Of a stretch of DNA of 64,000 nt, positions 33,629 to 45,869 are shown in pieces. A program made the position numbers and the translations under genes. Location: positions 5,078,653-5,142,652 of the forward strand of contig JAJEKV010000061.1 of assembly GCA_021234155.1 (NCBI GenBank), written 5' to 3'. The number at the start of each line of letters is the position of its first letter. Within the stretch, counting starts at the first letter, position 1. The notes beneath the pieces are model-generated. The model had not been told where the DNA came from. It saw only the letters and a program-made list of their open reading frames with translations, and made no database searches. The stretch is from Isoetes taiwanensis. Lineage: Eukaryota > Streptophyta > Lycopodiopsida > Isoetales > Isoetaceae.

Positions 33629-35047
33629 GTGATATCTAATGGTTGGGAACGGCTAGAACTCAATCTAATGGTTGATATCTAATGGTTGGGAATGGGCTAT
33701 ATCTAATGGTTGGGAACGGCTAGAACTCAGTCTAATGGTTGATATTTAATGGTTGGAAACGGTTAGAACTCGATAGGGAACGTCTAGAGGTTGATATCTA
33801 ACAGTTGGAAACATCTAGATCTTGATATCTAATGGTTGGGAACGGCTAGATCTCCTGTTGGAAACGTCGGGAACGGCTAGATCTCGGTTGGAAACGTCTA
33901 GATCTTGATATCTAATGGTTGGGAACGGCTAGATCTCGATTGGAAACGTCTAGATCTTGATACCCGTAACTTGTTGAAATTGAAACTGTTAACAGTTGAT
34001 ATCTAACAGTTCATATCCAACGGTTGGGAACGGCTAGATCTCGGTTGGGAACTCTAGATCTTGATATCTAACGGTTGATATCTAATGGTTGGAAAAGGCT
34101 AGAACTTGGTTGGGAACGTCTAGAAGTTGATATCTAACAGTTGGGAACATCTTGATATTGATATCTAATGGTTGATACCTAACAGTTGGGAACGTCTAGA
34201 AGTTGATATCTAACAGTTGGGAACATCTTGATCTTGATATCTAATGGTTGATATCTAACAGTTGGGAACGGCTAGATCCCGGTTGGAAACGTCTAGATCT
34301 TGATATCTAATGGTTGGGAACGGCTAGATCTCGATTGGAAACGTCGATCTTGATACCCGTAACTTGTTGAAATTGAAACTCTTTTACAGTTGATATCTAG
34401 CAGTTGATATCCAACGATTGGGAACGGCTAGATCTCGATTGGGGGGCGAAAGCATGCTACGGTGTACCACTTTTGGAACCCTCAAAAGTACCTACACTGG
34501 GTGCTTTTAAAACTGGTACTTTCTATTTTTTCTTTCCATTAAAATCAATATAAAAATTTTGAGTTAAAGGTCAATAACATGTCAATCTATAGTACTAGAG
34601 GATGACAATACTATTAGAGACTAAAATGGATGAATAAACTCTCAAAGTTATTGTTTATTGAGACATTAATGCAAGTTCCCAGTACCCAGTGTTGGGTACT
34701 TTTTTGGGTAGTTTTGCACTTCCTAAAAAGAACTTTAGATGGTACACTCTAGCATGCTTTCACCCTGGGAACATCTAGATCTTGATATCTAACGGTTGGA
34801 AAAGGCTAGATCTCAATTGGGAACATCTAGATCTTGATACCATGTCTAGATCTTGATACCCGTAACTTGATGAAACTTGATGAAATTGAAACTTTTACGG
34901 TTGATATCTAACGGTTGGGAACAACTAGATCTCAGTTGGGAACCTCTAGATCTTGATATCTAACGGTTGATATCTAACGATTGGGAATGGCCAGATCTCG
35001 GTCGGGAACGTCTAAATCTTGATACCCGTAACTTGATGAAATTGAAA
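33629..35047. repeat. Minisatellite of TTGATATCTAACGGTTGGGA-type units
   Basis: About 1.1 kb of variable-length repeats (roughly 25-55 bp) built from three words: TTGATATCTAAYRGTTGGGA, ACGGCTAGATCTCGGTTGG and AACGTCTAGATCTTGAT. Occasional longer units add ACCCGTAACTTG-TGAAATTGAAAC (about 33961, 34356, 34860, 35024). It is interrupted by the MITE at 34444-34765. It starts right after the TRIM. Confidence 0.85.
34444..34765. mobile_element. 322-bp MITE, second copy of the family
   Basis: The left end GGGCGAAAGCATGCTACGGT and right end ...AGCATGCTTTCACCC are inverted repeats. The 4-bp duplication TGGG is at 34440-34443 and 34766-34769, and its removal restores the minisatellite unit. It is identical in length to the copy at 16593-16914 and shares inner words (TACCACTTTTGGAACC, AGTACCCAGT). 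Confidence 0.85.
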
Positions 35048-35993
35048 CAAAGAATTTGAAGTGTTCGCATCGTGGCATTGATGGGATAGTGATGGAACAA
35101 AAAACAAGCAATATTTCAATATCTTATGATTCAGATTTAATTAATGAGAGCAGGCGAAGTGTGTTAACAAGGCAAACAAAGATGTTAAAGGTGTCTATGT
35201 GGAATGCATTCTGCCGTGCACAAAAGTCTTGCCAACAGGCTACAGCAGGTAAAGAAATGGACAAATGCATAACGGGCGGATCTAGAATATTCTATGTACA
35301 GAACTTATATTGCCTTCAAAGCATGCCAGTCCTTTCTTGACAACAACATGGAAGTTGGGTCTCCGTTTCTTTCTGAGGCTTAATCTCGTGATGCCATCTG
35401 GCATTCTCTACAAATCGGAATGGAAGTTGGGTTCAACATTCCGCAGGCATCATTTTTGTTACAGGTTAACCGGTGGCAGAAGCAGATAAATGGCCACGGC
35501 AAAAATCCCCTGTTCCTGCACACAAAATCCTCTGCATAAAAATCACTTGTTTCTGCTATACAACTGTTTTCTGTGAAGAATCCCTTGGGATCTCTGTTTT
35601 CGCCTTGAATCACCAGAGTTTTGCTCTGAATCGTCGTCCTTCATCTGTTTCTGCACAAAAAAATCCCCTGTTTCCGCACCCTATATTTTCGATGTGAAGA
35701 AATCCCCTGTATTTCGGCTCAGCATCCTCTGTTTTCCCTTTCATAGCTGAAGAAGGGAAGCTGAAAATCGAGCTGTTTTTCCTAAGACGACCGGTGCAGA
35801 GTAGAATGGGTCGGATCAACGGATATGGCAGGAGCAAAGAAATCACCTAAAGGCAAAAAAAGCCGAGCCGTAGCCGAGCTCTAACAAAAAAGGAGGCAGA
35901 AAGTGCAAAATCGAGCTATAACCGAGCTCTGATAAAAAAACGGAGTCTTGAGAAGACGCCATAGCCAAGCTCCGACCCAACTTCCATGTTGTC
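35048..35993. other. No gene; loosely repeated non-coding DNA
   Basis: Contains three or four spaced copies of an AAAAATCCCCTGTTTC-like word (about 35500-35710) and two GGAAGTTGGGT words (35350, 35420). An open stretch at 35056-35340 has no recognisable domain and unconvincing composition. Confidence 0.35.
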
Positions 35994-36102
35994 GGGGAAT
36001 GGAAGAGGGTCGCCTTTTCCGGTTTGGAAGGGACCCGCTCCCGCCATACCACGGTCAGGGGCCCCCTTCCAAACCGAAAAGGCTCCCCTCATTCCATTCC
36101 CC
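35994..36102. mobile_element. GC-rich hairpin element, 109 bp (family with 54525)
   Basis: Left arm GGGGAATGGAAGAGGGTCGC then CTTTTCCGGTTTGGAAGGG; right arm mirrors it (CCCCCTTCCAAACCGAAAAG... ending CATTCCATTCCCC). The loop is about 30 nt. The outer arm resembles that of the hairpin at 54525-54650. No coding content; most simply a foldback MITE. Confidence 0.6.
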
Positions 36103-36354
36103 TATACAAAATTGATCCATTTCTCATAATTCTACAGTAAAAAAACAGGGACCGTCTCGCCAGAATAATCGATTCCTTAACGTCCTTGGCCTCTGCATTT
36201 AGCCCTAGGATTAAATCCCAGCCGTCTATTCTAAGAGGTTGTATCCAGTAACAATTTGGGCCAAAACTGTTATGACCATAACAAGAATGTTATGTCCATA
36301 ACATCCTCTGCTGCCACGAAATATTTTTTCTGGGCACTCCGCTCGTGGTCGATC

Positions 36355-36430
36355 CTTCGCATAGGCCGCCATAGCCAGGCCTCCGGCCTATAGCCAGGCC
36401 TCCAAGCCATAGCCAGACCTCCAGGCAGCC
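36355..36430. repeat. Short tandem repeat CATAGCCAGGCCTCC
   Basis: Three to four imperfect 15-20 bp units of CATAGCCAGGCCTCC with small variation (for example CATAGCCAGACCTCC). No other function is evident. Confidence 0.6.
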
Positions 36431-37173
36431 GGCTTCTCATGTGACTGAATTTTGATGATGTGCTAATTGTGCTTCTGCCTGTTTTTTATGCAGATTTGCA
36501 TGTATGCTTGCCGACCCAAAGGGAGCAGGTGATTTTTGAAGGAAGCAAATGGTCTACAATGGTGTAACTCAGAACTCTGCATTTACAAAGCACTTACTGT
36601 AGAAGAACAGAAACAGGGCAGATATTTCAAGACAGCAGAAAACGACCATGGGCCTCTGTTTCTCGCTGTTGGTCGAAGAAAAAAGCTTATGGAAGAATGC
36701 TGAGCCCTGCTTTTAGTTTGAACGAAGAGATTAAGCTTTATTTTTGCATATACAGCTTAAGGCAGAGCATAGAGGCTGAACAGAGTAAACTTGTTGCCTT
36801 GTCCGGCACAAAGCAATAATTTCGACGACAATAACAGAGCAGAAAAAAGCTTTGTGAGAAAACCGGAGTGAAATCTTACAGATGCTTGAAGAAAATGAGA
36901 TTTTGCCTGTTTGGACTACGGGCCTCCTAATGAAAATCCGAAGAGCATCAAATGCCTGAAGAAAATGAGATATTTCCCCCTTTTGGACTATAGGCCTCCT
37001 ACTGAAAATCCAAAAGGCATCTTCAGCAGGATTTGAGACCCAAAATGCCCAGAAGAAACATTACAGAGGACAAAAATTTGCAGCAGGTGCATTTTTCTTG
37101 CCGGAATGCAGTGCAGGCTGCCAAGCTTGGCTATGGCGCTGTGCCAAATGCCTCGGCCAAGGATGTTAAGGTC
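36431..37173. other. Non-coding, nothing recognised
   Basis: Two short near-repeats, CCTGAAGAAAATGAGAT (around 36887 and 36957) each followed by GGACTA-GGGCCTCCTA-like text, indicate a local 70-bp duplication. No gene seen. Confidence 0.4.
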
Positions 37174-37332
37174 GATAACGTCCTCCCCTCGGCGTTATGG
37201 CCCATGAAAATGGCCTCGTGGCCAGGAAATTCCGAGGCCGTACGCCGTACTGCCGTACGGCCTCGGAATTTCCTGGCCACATGGCCACTCAGCCATTTTC
37301 ATGGGCCATAACGCCTGAGGGAGGACGTTATC
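37174..37332. mobile_element. 159-bp near-perfect hairpin
   Basis: The left arm from GATAACGTCCTCC through GGCGTTATGGCCCATGAAAA and GGCCAGGAAATTCCGAGGCC is mirrored on the right (GGCCTCGGAATTTCCTGGCC ... GGAGGACGTTATC), with a small loop around CGCCGTACTGCC. Arms are about 72-75 nt with very few mismatches. It may be a foldback MITE; the length and pairing would also suit a small-RNA precursor. Confidence 0.6.
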
Positions 37333-40300
37333 TACCCCTTATCTTATTCCTAGTTATGCTAGCTCGATATAAATCGTGCAGATTTTGCAATCCATATGCT
37401 CTGCAGGTAAGGATTATCGTACCTGGGAGGTTTTAAAGCTATCATTAGATGGAGTAGAGCCTGATGCCTTTTGGATTGCCTTAATGTTTGAAACAACCGC
37501 CCTGCCTGCCCTCTCCAAGAGAGGAGAGTTTGTTTTGCAGGGTCAGAAATGGGAAAGTGTTCCAGCATCTCTTTCGCAGATGTTGAGTTGTAAAAAACAG
37601 ACAGATTCAAGCTGATCTTTCCTTTCTCGTCGCTAGACAGACTAATCTGATGGTTTTTTTTGTTTTTTTTCCAATATAAAATGCAATCTTATATAGAACT
37701 TGATCAGAAAGGTGTTCTTGTGAGTTTTTTATTTTTCTGTTTCCAAGAAAGCAGTCTCACTTTTACTAGACAGACTCGATGATGGATTAATTACAGGATT
37801 TCTAGCTTATACTATCGATACTCATCAACTGCAGATCCTTTCGGGTAAGACACTTACCGACAATGCGATATTGACTCAAACCTGGACGGATTGCTTAAGC
37901 CGAAGTCCGTATGCTGGATCGTCGGCCCTGTTCTTCAAAAATTCGAACAGCTCCAAGATCCACAATACTGTACAAATATGCAGGCAGATTCTTAAAATAT
38001 CTAGCAAAATAGAGAGGCAAAATCTTTTGCTACTAAAAGATGCAAATAAATCCTCAATCTGGACAAAGAGCACGCATGAATTGAAGAGGCGAATATTTCA
38101 CACAGATGCTCTGGAGAACTGAAGCTATGCACACTTCGAAAAAGAGAAACCGGCGGGCAGTGGGAGCAGAAAGGGCCGGATTAATGGATTTCTTGGATCG
38201 ATCAATCCGGCTTAAAGATTGAGCTAAAAATCAAGGTTCTAAGCAAGATCGGCAGAAAAAAGTCTGGATAGAAAGGTTGGAATAATGCGAAAAGAGCTCC
38301 GGCAGAGCTCGTGCACGAAATGCAGAGCAAATATTATGCAAATTTGTAATGGCTAGAGCAGTCCTTCCATAGCCAAGCCAATACGGTATGCGTATTTTCG
38401 TAGTTTTACGGATACGTATTAGAAAGTTTCTTTTCCCGGCCATGTATGGAAAATTTATCTTGCTAGTTTGGAAACTTGGTGTTGCACATTGGCTAACCTT
38501 TCTGCCGACCCATATGGGCCACATTAGGCGGCCGTTCGGCCCCATATGGCCGGCCGCACTCTTTGAGATCAACCTAGCCAAGGGCCACATTGGCCCTTGG
38601 ACGGTCGAACATTCGACATCAACCAACTGTTGGACCGTTCGACATCAACCAACTGTTAAACCATTTAGTAGTTCCACTGTTGGACCTTCAGTAGCTCCAC
38701 TTCTTTGTCTATATCAATCTTCCTTAGAAAAATGAGTTTTATCAAAGCCTAGATTCTCTATTCTATCACATGGATACTCATGTTTGGTGGTGTTTGAATA
38801 CCCTCTCTCTGACTTCATGATGTATCTTTCAATGACATGGCTATGATCTCTTTCTCTCATATTTCAAAGTGGCATCTTTTGAGTAAATCCTTATTGGTAC
38901 CACTTTAATGTAAAAAAACAATATGTATGTATAGTCTATTTTGCATCATGCCATTGTATTTCTCTGGGCGGCATCTGATGACAACCAGCTTTATCAAAGC
39001 CGTCTCTTTTATCTGTTTTATCTGAGAGGATAGAGCTTGTTGTTGTATTATAATAGTGTCTTATGCAAATTGCGCCTTCAACTGAAGAACAAACCTTATA
39101 ACGTTATTATCATCTTAAGGATCGTCCATGTAAGCATCACCTTAATTTATTTACGACTCCTCACATATTGGGTGGGTTGCCCGAAGGGCAAACCTTCTTT
39201 GATTGATGGGCAAGTAGATGGGTTTTATTTTAATCGGCCAAGATTATTTTGGAGGGATTTTCAAACGATGGGGATTTGCTAACTTGCATTAATCAACATT
39301 ATTGGGGTGGATCTTGCTGCTGTCGATTAGCGTGAGGCGTAGTTACATCCTAATCTGGTCGTTGGGTTAGACACCCAACGACCAGTTCGACGATGGCATC
39401 CCTTTGCTTCACTTATTGCTACGTTTATTCCAGATTTGATTGGATCTTCGTCGATGGTTGTCAGGAATTCTGAGCTTCAAGCCTCCACAATCTAGAACGC
39501 TCTTTTTCCAATATAAGTGATCCGTGTTAATTTCCTCTGTATTTTTGCTTGGCTCTGCCTTCTTCACGATTTGGTGTATGAGTTTCTTAGATTTTTGGGA
39601 TGCCAGGACCCTATTGCTTTGACTCTGCCATTTTCCCACGATTTGAGATCTGGGTCTTCAGCTGCATGGATAAACCCTTTTCTTCCACATTGTTTTTGTT
39701 TACGGGCAACCCACAATGCGTAGCACCATTTTATTTTATTTTTGGGTTGCCCCTAAGGGGGCAAGCCCTTGTTGAGGTGGATTTGTGGCATATGCTAGGT
39801 ATATGCCAATATATACCCAGAATATGCCAATGACTGCTAAAAACCCATAATAGGCTGTAAATGCTCGGTTGCCCCTCTTGCTGGAGAGGAACTGTGGAAA
39901 CCGGGAAACCGGTGCTCGCTCTTTGCTCGAGAAAGAGCCCATCTCAATATCGCCCACATATTTTGTGATGGCTGTAGATTTTCCCCTTTCTATTAAAGCT
40001 TGAGACAATGGAAAGCAGCAAGCTCAAGAAACATCGTGTGTTCGAGTTGTAACTCAAATCCGGTGATAAATATGGCTCCAGTTCTACCTTCCTCTTGCCG
40101 GACTTGCTCTGTTGTTACATTATTGGGGGCTGCAGTTGGCTGTCACATGTTGAACCCATGATGCCCACCAGGATTCTATCTATAGCTTTTGCCGGATTTC
40201 CGCAACATTCTCCTCCACTTTTGCTTGTGTTATTTCAGATCAATGATGGTCCCATTACTATAATAGATTACATGGAGGAGGTGCTTACGAATGCACAGAC

Positions 40301-40660
40301 AGGTTTTTATGTTTCAAAAGATGCATTTGGTACCACGAAAGTTTAAACCTCCTCTGATCTTAGCCAGATGTGAGGTAACTGATATCGTTATTACTTTCCC
40401 CCTTTTATTTGCTTCATAATTGATCTTCCCTTTAAACCTTTTCATTTGCTTCATTTGCAATGCACAGGTCTGCAATATATTCCTTAGACAGCTTGAAAAA
40501 CATGTGCATAATTTCCACATGCAGACTTTATCTTACGTGCAAGAGGATCTGTTGGAGAGGTTACTGGTAGAGACACATTGTACACTAGGTGTGTGCTACT
40601 AGAGCGTGACCCAATATGGTCTGTTATTATTATTCAAATCACTACAACTAAATTTGACAT
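37333..40660. other. Long non-coding stretch between hairpin and PPR relic
   Basis: No recognisable gene. Points of note: a GGCC-rich palindromic cluster near 38510-38600 (GGGCCACATTGGCCC-like hairpin); a repeated GTTCGACATCAACCAACTGTT at about 38605-38660; and GGGTTGCCC/GGGCAACCC words at 39175, 39702 and 39745. All open stretches here are short and lack domain signatures. Confidence 0.35.
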
Positions 40661-42534
40661 TTGGTTCTTTTCTATACGTGGAGTGCAATTATTTCTGCTT
40701 ATGCTGAACGAGCCCATCTTGCTATTGAATTATACACAAAGATGCAGCAGTTAGGAACACAGAATAATAAATGTATCGACCTTGCTGTTTTGAAAGGAGT
40801 TAACGTAGAATATGGCATGATGGAAGTCAGGCTCATCCATAGCCAGGTTCTAGCACGTGGTTATAAACTTAGTTCAGTTTTGAAAAGTGTCTTAATCGAC
40901 ATATATTCTAAATGCAATAGCTTGGATGGGGCCCAAGAAGTTTTTTACAGATTGCCAGATAGAAACGTGATTTCTTGGAGTACAATGATTGCAAGGCATA
41001 CGCAGAATGGAGATGGTCATCTTGCATTACGGTATTTTAAGGAAATGCAAGATAAATGTGTAAGGCCAGAAAGTGTTTTATTTTCTATCCTCTTGAGGCT
41101 TGTGCCAGTATAGGAGCTGCTGAGAAGGGTAGACTGATCCATGATTTGATTCTAGTACATTAATTTGAATCAAATATTGTCTTAGAGAATGGTCTTATAG
41201 ATATGTATGCCAAATGTGGAAGCCTGAAGGAGGCTCGTATTGTTTGCCAAATTGGAATATTATATCATGGGGTGCCATTATATCTGGATATGCCCAGAAT
41301 GCAGAAGGTGCAATTGCCCTAGATTGGTTCGAAGACATGCAGCAAAGCGACATGAGGCCAAATGAGACCATTTGTGCTAGCATCTTGAAGGTATAGTTAT
41401 GTATCAGACTTCTGCGATTTAGTGCTCCTATATCACCACAGACCTTAAAGCATGGGCTTGAATTGGATGTTGTTGTAGGGACTGCAGTTGTCAATATGTA
41501 TGCAAATTGTGACATTCTATATCAGGCTTGCAAAGTCTTTGATAATATGGAAAAGGGAATGTGGTCTCTTGGAATGCAATAAATATGGACTGTGCAGAGC
41601 ACGGAGAAGGTTTTCTTGCCTTAAGACTGTTTTGAGGAAATGAAGGAAGGAGGCATAAATCCAGATAAAGTGACATTTTTGTGTCTTTTAAAAGCATGCA
41701 GCAACATAGGAGCCTCAGAATTTGGTCATACCATACATGATCAAATCTTGGAACACATCCTCGCTTCAGATGTTCTTGTGGGCAGTAAGTATTGTTGACA
41801 TACATGCTAAATGTGGTAACATAGAGGAGTCATCTAAACTATTTGATAGATTACCTCAATGAAATTTGGTTTCATGGAGTGCTACCATTGTAGGGTACAT
41901 CCAGCGTTAAGTATATGTGAGAAGATGCAGATGCAAGAGGAGGGTTTTAAGCCAGACCGAGTGACATTTTCTTGCATCTTAAAAGCATGCGGCAGCATTG
42001 GAGCCCTAGAGAAAGGCAGGCTCCTTCATGATCGGATTTTGAGCTATGGGCTTCACTCAGACATTTCTGTTGGGAACGCACTTATCGATATGTATTTCAA
42101 ATGTTGTTCCACAAGGGAATCCCTTAATGGTTTTGAGAAATCACTAAATAGGAATATGGCATCCTGGAATTCACTTATTGCATGATATGCACAATGTGAC
42201 AAGTTTCAACTTGCCCTTAGTTGTTTTGAGAGTTTTGCAAGAAGAGGACATTAAGCAACACAAAGTAACATTTATAAATATTTTCAAGGTATGTGCTAGC
42301 TTAGGAGCTATAGAATGGGGTAGACTTACATGTCTTAACCCTGGCCTTGAATCAGGTGCTATGGTAGGGAATATGTTGATTATTATATATGCCAACTGTC
42401 GAATGGGCAAAGAGTCATGTAAGGTCTTTGAAAAAATGTTGAAGCAAGATGTAGTGTCTTGGAATGCAATGCTGACAGGATATGTGGATAATCATCAATG
42501 TCTTCTTGCTTTTGGATATTGTGAGAAGATGTAG
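40661..42534 (+). pseudogene. PLS-type PPR protein pseudogene
   Basis: PPR proteins bind organelle RNA, in plants mostly for editing and processing. Successive 31-36 residue repeats are visible but spread over all three frames. They include YTWSAIISAYAERAHLAIEL, RNVISWSTMIARHTQNGDGH, VVSWNAMLTGYVDNHQ and the L/S-type phrase VTFSCILKACGSIGALEKGR. Relatively open segments are 40661-41113, 41214-41396, 41859-42185 and 42178-42534; between them lie frameshifts and stops (near 41100-41165, 41400, 41620, 41860 and 42183). No E or DYW domain remains. There is no promoter or start I can defend. The repeats are PLS-like (WNA/WST and IHDxIL words), pointing to an editing-factor origin. Confidence 0.75.
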
Positions 42535-42980
42535 AACGAGGGCATAAAACCAGACAGGGTGACATTTTTAGGCATAAAGCAATTCGGATAAGTCCAAATA
42601 GGAAGAGGTGTGGAAATATCCACAAATAATATCGTTAACATAAAAAGTAAAAAATTTAAATATTATAACCATTGTTGCTTAAGCATAATTATGCAATCTG
42701 ACTGCCCAATCTTTTATGTTGCAAATTGTATTGTTGTAAGCTTTTCATTTTTCTTAAATATTGCCATCGTCTGTTTGTGATTTTCAATAATAAACTAAAC
42801 TTGAAAGAGCAAATTCGTTTAGTGATTTTACGTTTGGACTTAACCATCTCTAATATTTCATTCTAAACAAATCTTTTTGAACAAAGTTATTAGAAAACTG
42901 GGCTAAGAAAACAAATCCTTGTGTTTAGATCATTAACAAGGCTCAATACACAAACTGACCAAATAGAAGTATGAAAACAC
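42535..42980. other. AT-rich non-coding
   Basis: No coding or structural signal beyond a tail of PPR-like text to about 42600. Confidence 0.4.
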
Positions 42981-42984
42981 ACTC

Positions 42985-43231
42985 TCGGCCCAACGGAGGG
43001 CAACCCCTCGTGCCCTTATAATTGGAGCTTCTGCAGTTAATGAAAGATTTGGAGCTTCCCAACTCCGGCACTTCCCTTATTTTTATTTATCTTCGGGACT
43101 GTATTCTGGAAGCTAAAGGTTAGGACAGATAGATATATATTATATTAATATCCACGGAGATCCTGTGTGATTTCTTGAGGGATATGACTGTGATTAGGCT
43201 ATTTACTGAGAACTAACAGTGGTATCAAAGC
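42985..43231 (+). mobile_element. LTR end and primer site of a Copia-like retroelement
   Basis: An LTR-like 3' end (GATATGACTGTGATTAGGCT ... AGAACTAACA, ending at 43218) is followed by TGGTATCAAAGCAAGTAGAT from 43220, a decayed initiator-Met primer site with the downstream word common in Copia elements. The left LTR border is unclear; GGAGGGCAACCCCTCGTG at about 42993 and a similar word at 43620 may mark it. No coding region follows, so it is a remnant. Confidence 0.45.
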
Positions 43232-44039
43232 AAGTAGATATGCTCAGTAAGATGTTGACGGAATTTAAACTAGTGTCAAGCACAAGTAGGTACAGGCTGA
43301 GGAGGAGTTGTAAGGATAAGGATGCAGCCTGTACATAAGATTATTAGATGATAATGTGGCATTGGGGCTGCCAAAGGCTGCAGGCATTTGAGTTATTGAT
43401 CAGAGAAACAAGGAGGAGTTCAATCTGCAAGAGGTAAATTGCGTAGGCTTGAATTGGCCCTTTCCAGACCTAGAATAATATTTTAGGGATCAAGGGTCAA
43501 ATTCTTGTTGAAAACAAGAATCAAGTATCAAGTATTGTATTGTTTTGAAGTAGCATTTTTGATTGATTGTGAAACATGACTTTGAAGTATGATTTAAGCC
43601 ACTTCACCCTCGAGTCACGAGGGCAACCCTCCGTGCGCAGCACCTTGTTTTGTATATATTCATGCTTCTCAAACTAGTGGATTTTATTCTTCCTCTTATT
43701 ATATTGCAATGAACTTCGGTTATATTTGACAATTAATGAAGTGGGATGATTTAGATTGTGTTATTGTGAGACCCAAATCAAGGGCAAACATTATTAACAT
43801 CCCATGTCTATGTGTAGTCTCCGTGGATGTGGACGTTAAAATAATAATATCTATCTATTATTAACAAATAAGGAATGTCGAGAGCATTATAAATGAAATG
43901 CATAAATTTAGAGTTATTATGAGATCCCAACTCAAGGGAAAACCATATTTTTTGTATTTCACAAACATAATTTTTTTACTTATAATAGTTCATTCTTGAG
44001 TTCTTCACGCTATTTGCATCAGCTTTATCTTTTGAAATA
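43232..44039. other. Non-coding remnant downstream of the Copia primer site
   Basis: No gag or pol motif is visible. The GAGGGCAACCCTCCGTGCGC-AGCACC word at 43617-43642 resembles GGGCAACCCACAATGCG-AGCACC at 39702-39725, suggesting a dispersed family I cannot delimit. Confidence 0.35.
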
Positions 44040-44044
44040 AAATA

Positions 44045-45680
44045 TGTGACGTTCCACATATTTATACGCCTTTTTTAAGTATAAATATGTGACATGTCAC
44101 TATGAATAATTAATAGCTATGTTAATAATTAAATTATAAAGGTGGAAACCTAACCTTAAACCCTAATTCGAATTTAGGGCTTAATCTAATATTAAAAGGG
44201 CCTAAAATACCAAATTAGCTAATATTAGCCAACCCAGAGCTGCCACCTGGCCCAAATCGATTGGGCAAGGGAGAGTTACCAACTTGGGACCCAAATTGGG
44301 GTTTTGCACCCCCATTTGCCCCAATTCGAATTGGGAGCAATTGGAGATGGAGGAGGAGGAGCAGTAGCCAGGCACCCTTCAGCAAATCGACCAGGAGGAG
44401 CAGCAGCTGAGTGCCCACCCTTGCTGAGCGCCCAAATTACCTGTGTACCCAGTACTGAGCGCCAAGTCCAGAGAGGATGGAGCTACCAAATGACAATGGA
44501 TCTAGCAGGAACTCAGGTGGGTGGTTCGTGTAGCTTGATGTTCTAGAGTAGCGCCCCTGTTGGGCACTTGTTGTGTTCATTTCTTCTGTTCTCTCTGTGC
44601 TTTAATTGTAGGAACTAACCCTTGATTGCAAAGGTGAGTTCTCTTTATCTCTGATTCGATAATTGCTCATGAATGATGGATTGATAGTTCTTTGCATAAG
44701 TATTGCTCTTGAAACGGGGGAATTAAGGGGGGGTAGAGACCTCTGAGCCATGTGTAGTAGTATGCTCCTAGGTAGATCCATGTATTTCCCATTAGATGCA
44801 GCCTGTGTACAGGAGACCACCGGGTCGTAGATGCTATGGAATGGCTTAGCACCAGAAAAGGGACGCAGTGGTGAAGTGGGGGTGGGGTCTTGCATGGGCT
44901 AGGCCTGATAGCCGGTCACGGAGAGGGCCGGGTATGGGTCTGACACTCCCTGGGTGTAGAGGTGTGACCCGTATGGGGCACCTTGCACTTTGAGTAGATT
45001 TAGGGTGAGTAAGTCGGGTACGGATGCGGGGGTCGCTGATGCGGCACGTATTCTCTAGCTCACCCATGGAACCACTGCGATCCTGGAAGGGGACACTTCC
45101 CTGACCTGCCTCATCGGACTAGGGCTTCATGAACCCTAAAGCAGGCTCGAAGGGTGATGCCTTGAGTCTGCGTCTCCGGAAGGCTATAGTGATGCCATAG
45201 CATGATTCGACTCATCTGCAAAGTGTGCACAGGAGGGGCGGATGGAGTGGACAACCCTAGCCGATGTTCTATGCCAGCCAACGCCAGGTTATACCTCTGT
45301 CTGTTGATCTCTTGAGACCGAGCCGTCAGTCCATCCTTACAGGAGTCTGAACCGGGGTAGAACCTAGGGTTTGGGGTGTTTTCCTTAGGATTAGATGCAT
45401 ATTCTTTGACGTTAGTACTTGGATGGATGTGCCACCCTTCGTGGTGGTTATTTATATATGATTTATGCTGTGTGCTAACATGTATTCACGCTTCCGCAAC
45501 TTAGGAGTCCCATTGAAGGCGTGGGCCGAATGACACCTCCGTGTCCTTCACCTGGGCATCTCTCTATGGATGGTCCGAGTTAGACGGAGGGCCCTGCTCA
45601 TGGTGAGCTGATTGCCATGGGAGGGGGAAGTCCCTGTATGTATACGTCCGGAGCGCCGTATATATTCAGGGAGCGTCACA
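44045..45680 (+). repeat. Left LTR, 1636 bp
   Basis: TGTGACG...CGTCACA. Compared with the right LTR it lacks a 31-bp stretch containing ATATAAAAGG (right-LTR positions 53476-53506) and carries about 20 bp extra near 45597-45617. Otherwise it differs by scattered substitutions and a small variable GGAGGAGCAGCAG tract near 44350-44410. Confidence 0.85.
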
Positions 45681-45681
45681 G

Positions 45682-45696
45682 TGGTATCAGAGCATG
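45682..45696 (+). promoter_or_regulatory. Primer-binding site, initiator Met-tRNA
   Basis: TGGTATCAGAGCATG starts one base after the LTR terminus, as expected for a tRNA-Met-primed element. Confidence 0.85.
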
Positions 45697-45869
45697 TTCT
45701 TGGTAGACCAAGCCATTGCACTGGCCATGTATTAACGCGTTAGACCGTTAAGTAGAGAGGATAGCTTTAGAGTAGCCTTAGACCTCTTTGGTACTGTGGT
45801 TGATGGGTTTGCTAGTAAGTAATTTGTTGGTGCGTAAACTTTTAGTTCTCTTTGTAAGAGCGGATGTGG

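Noticed and set aside
35056-35340. 94-codon open frame as a gene
   Set aside because: No family resemblance, no start or splice context, and it sits between a minisatellite and hairpin debris.
39165-39790. TIR element bounded by GGGTTGCCC / GGGCAACCC words
   Set aside because: The words are short and partly self-complementary, and no target duplication was found. Kept only as a note.
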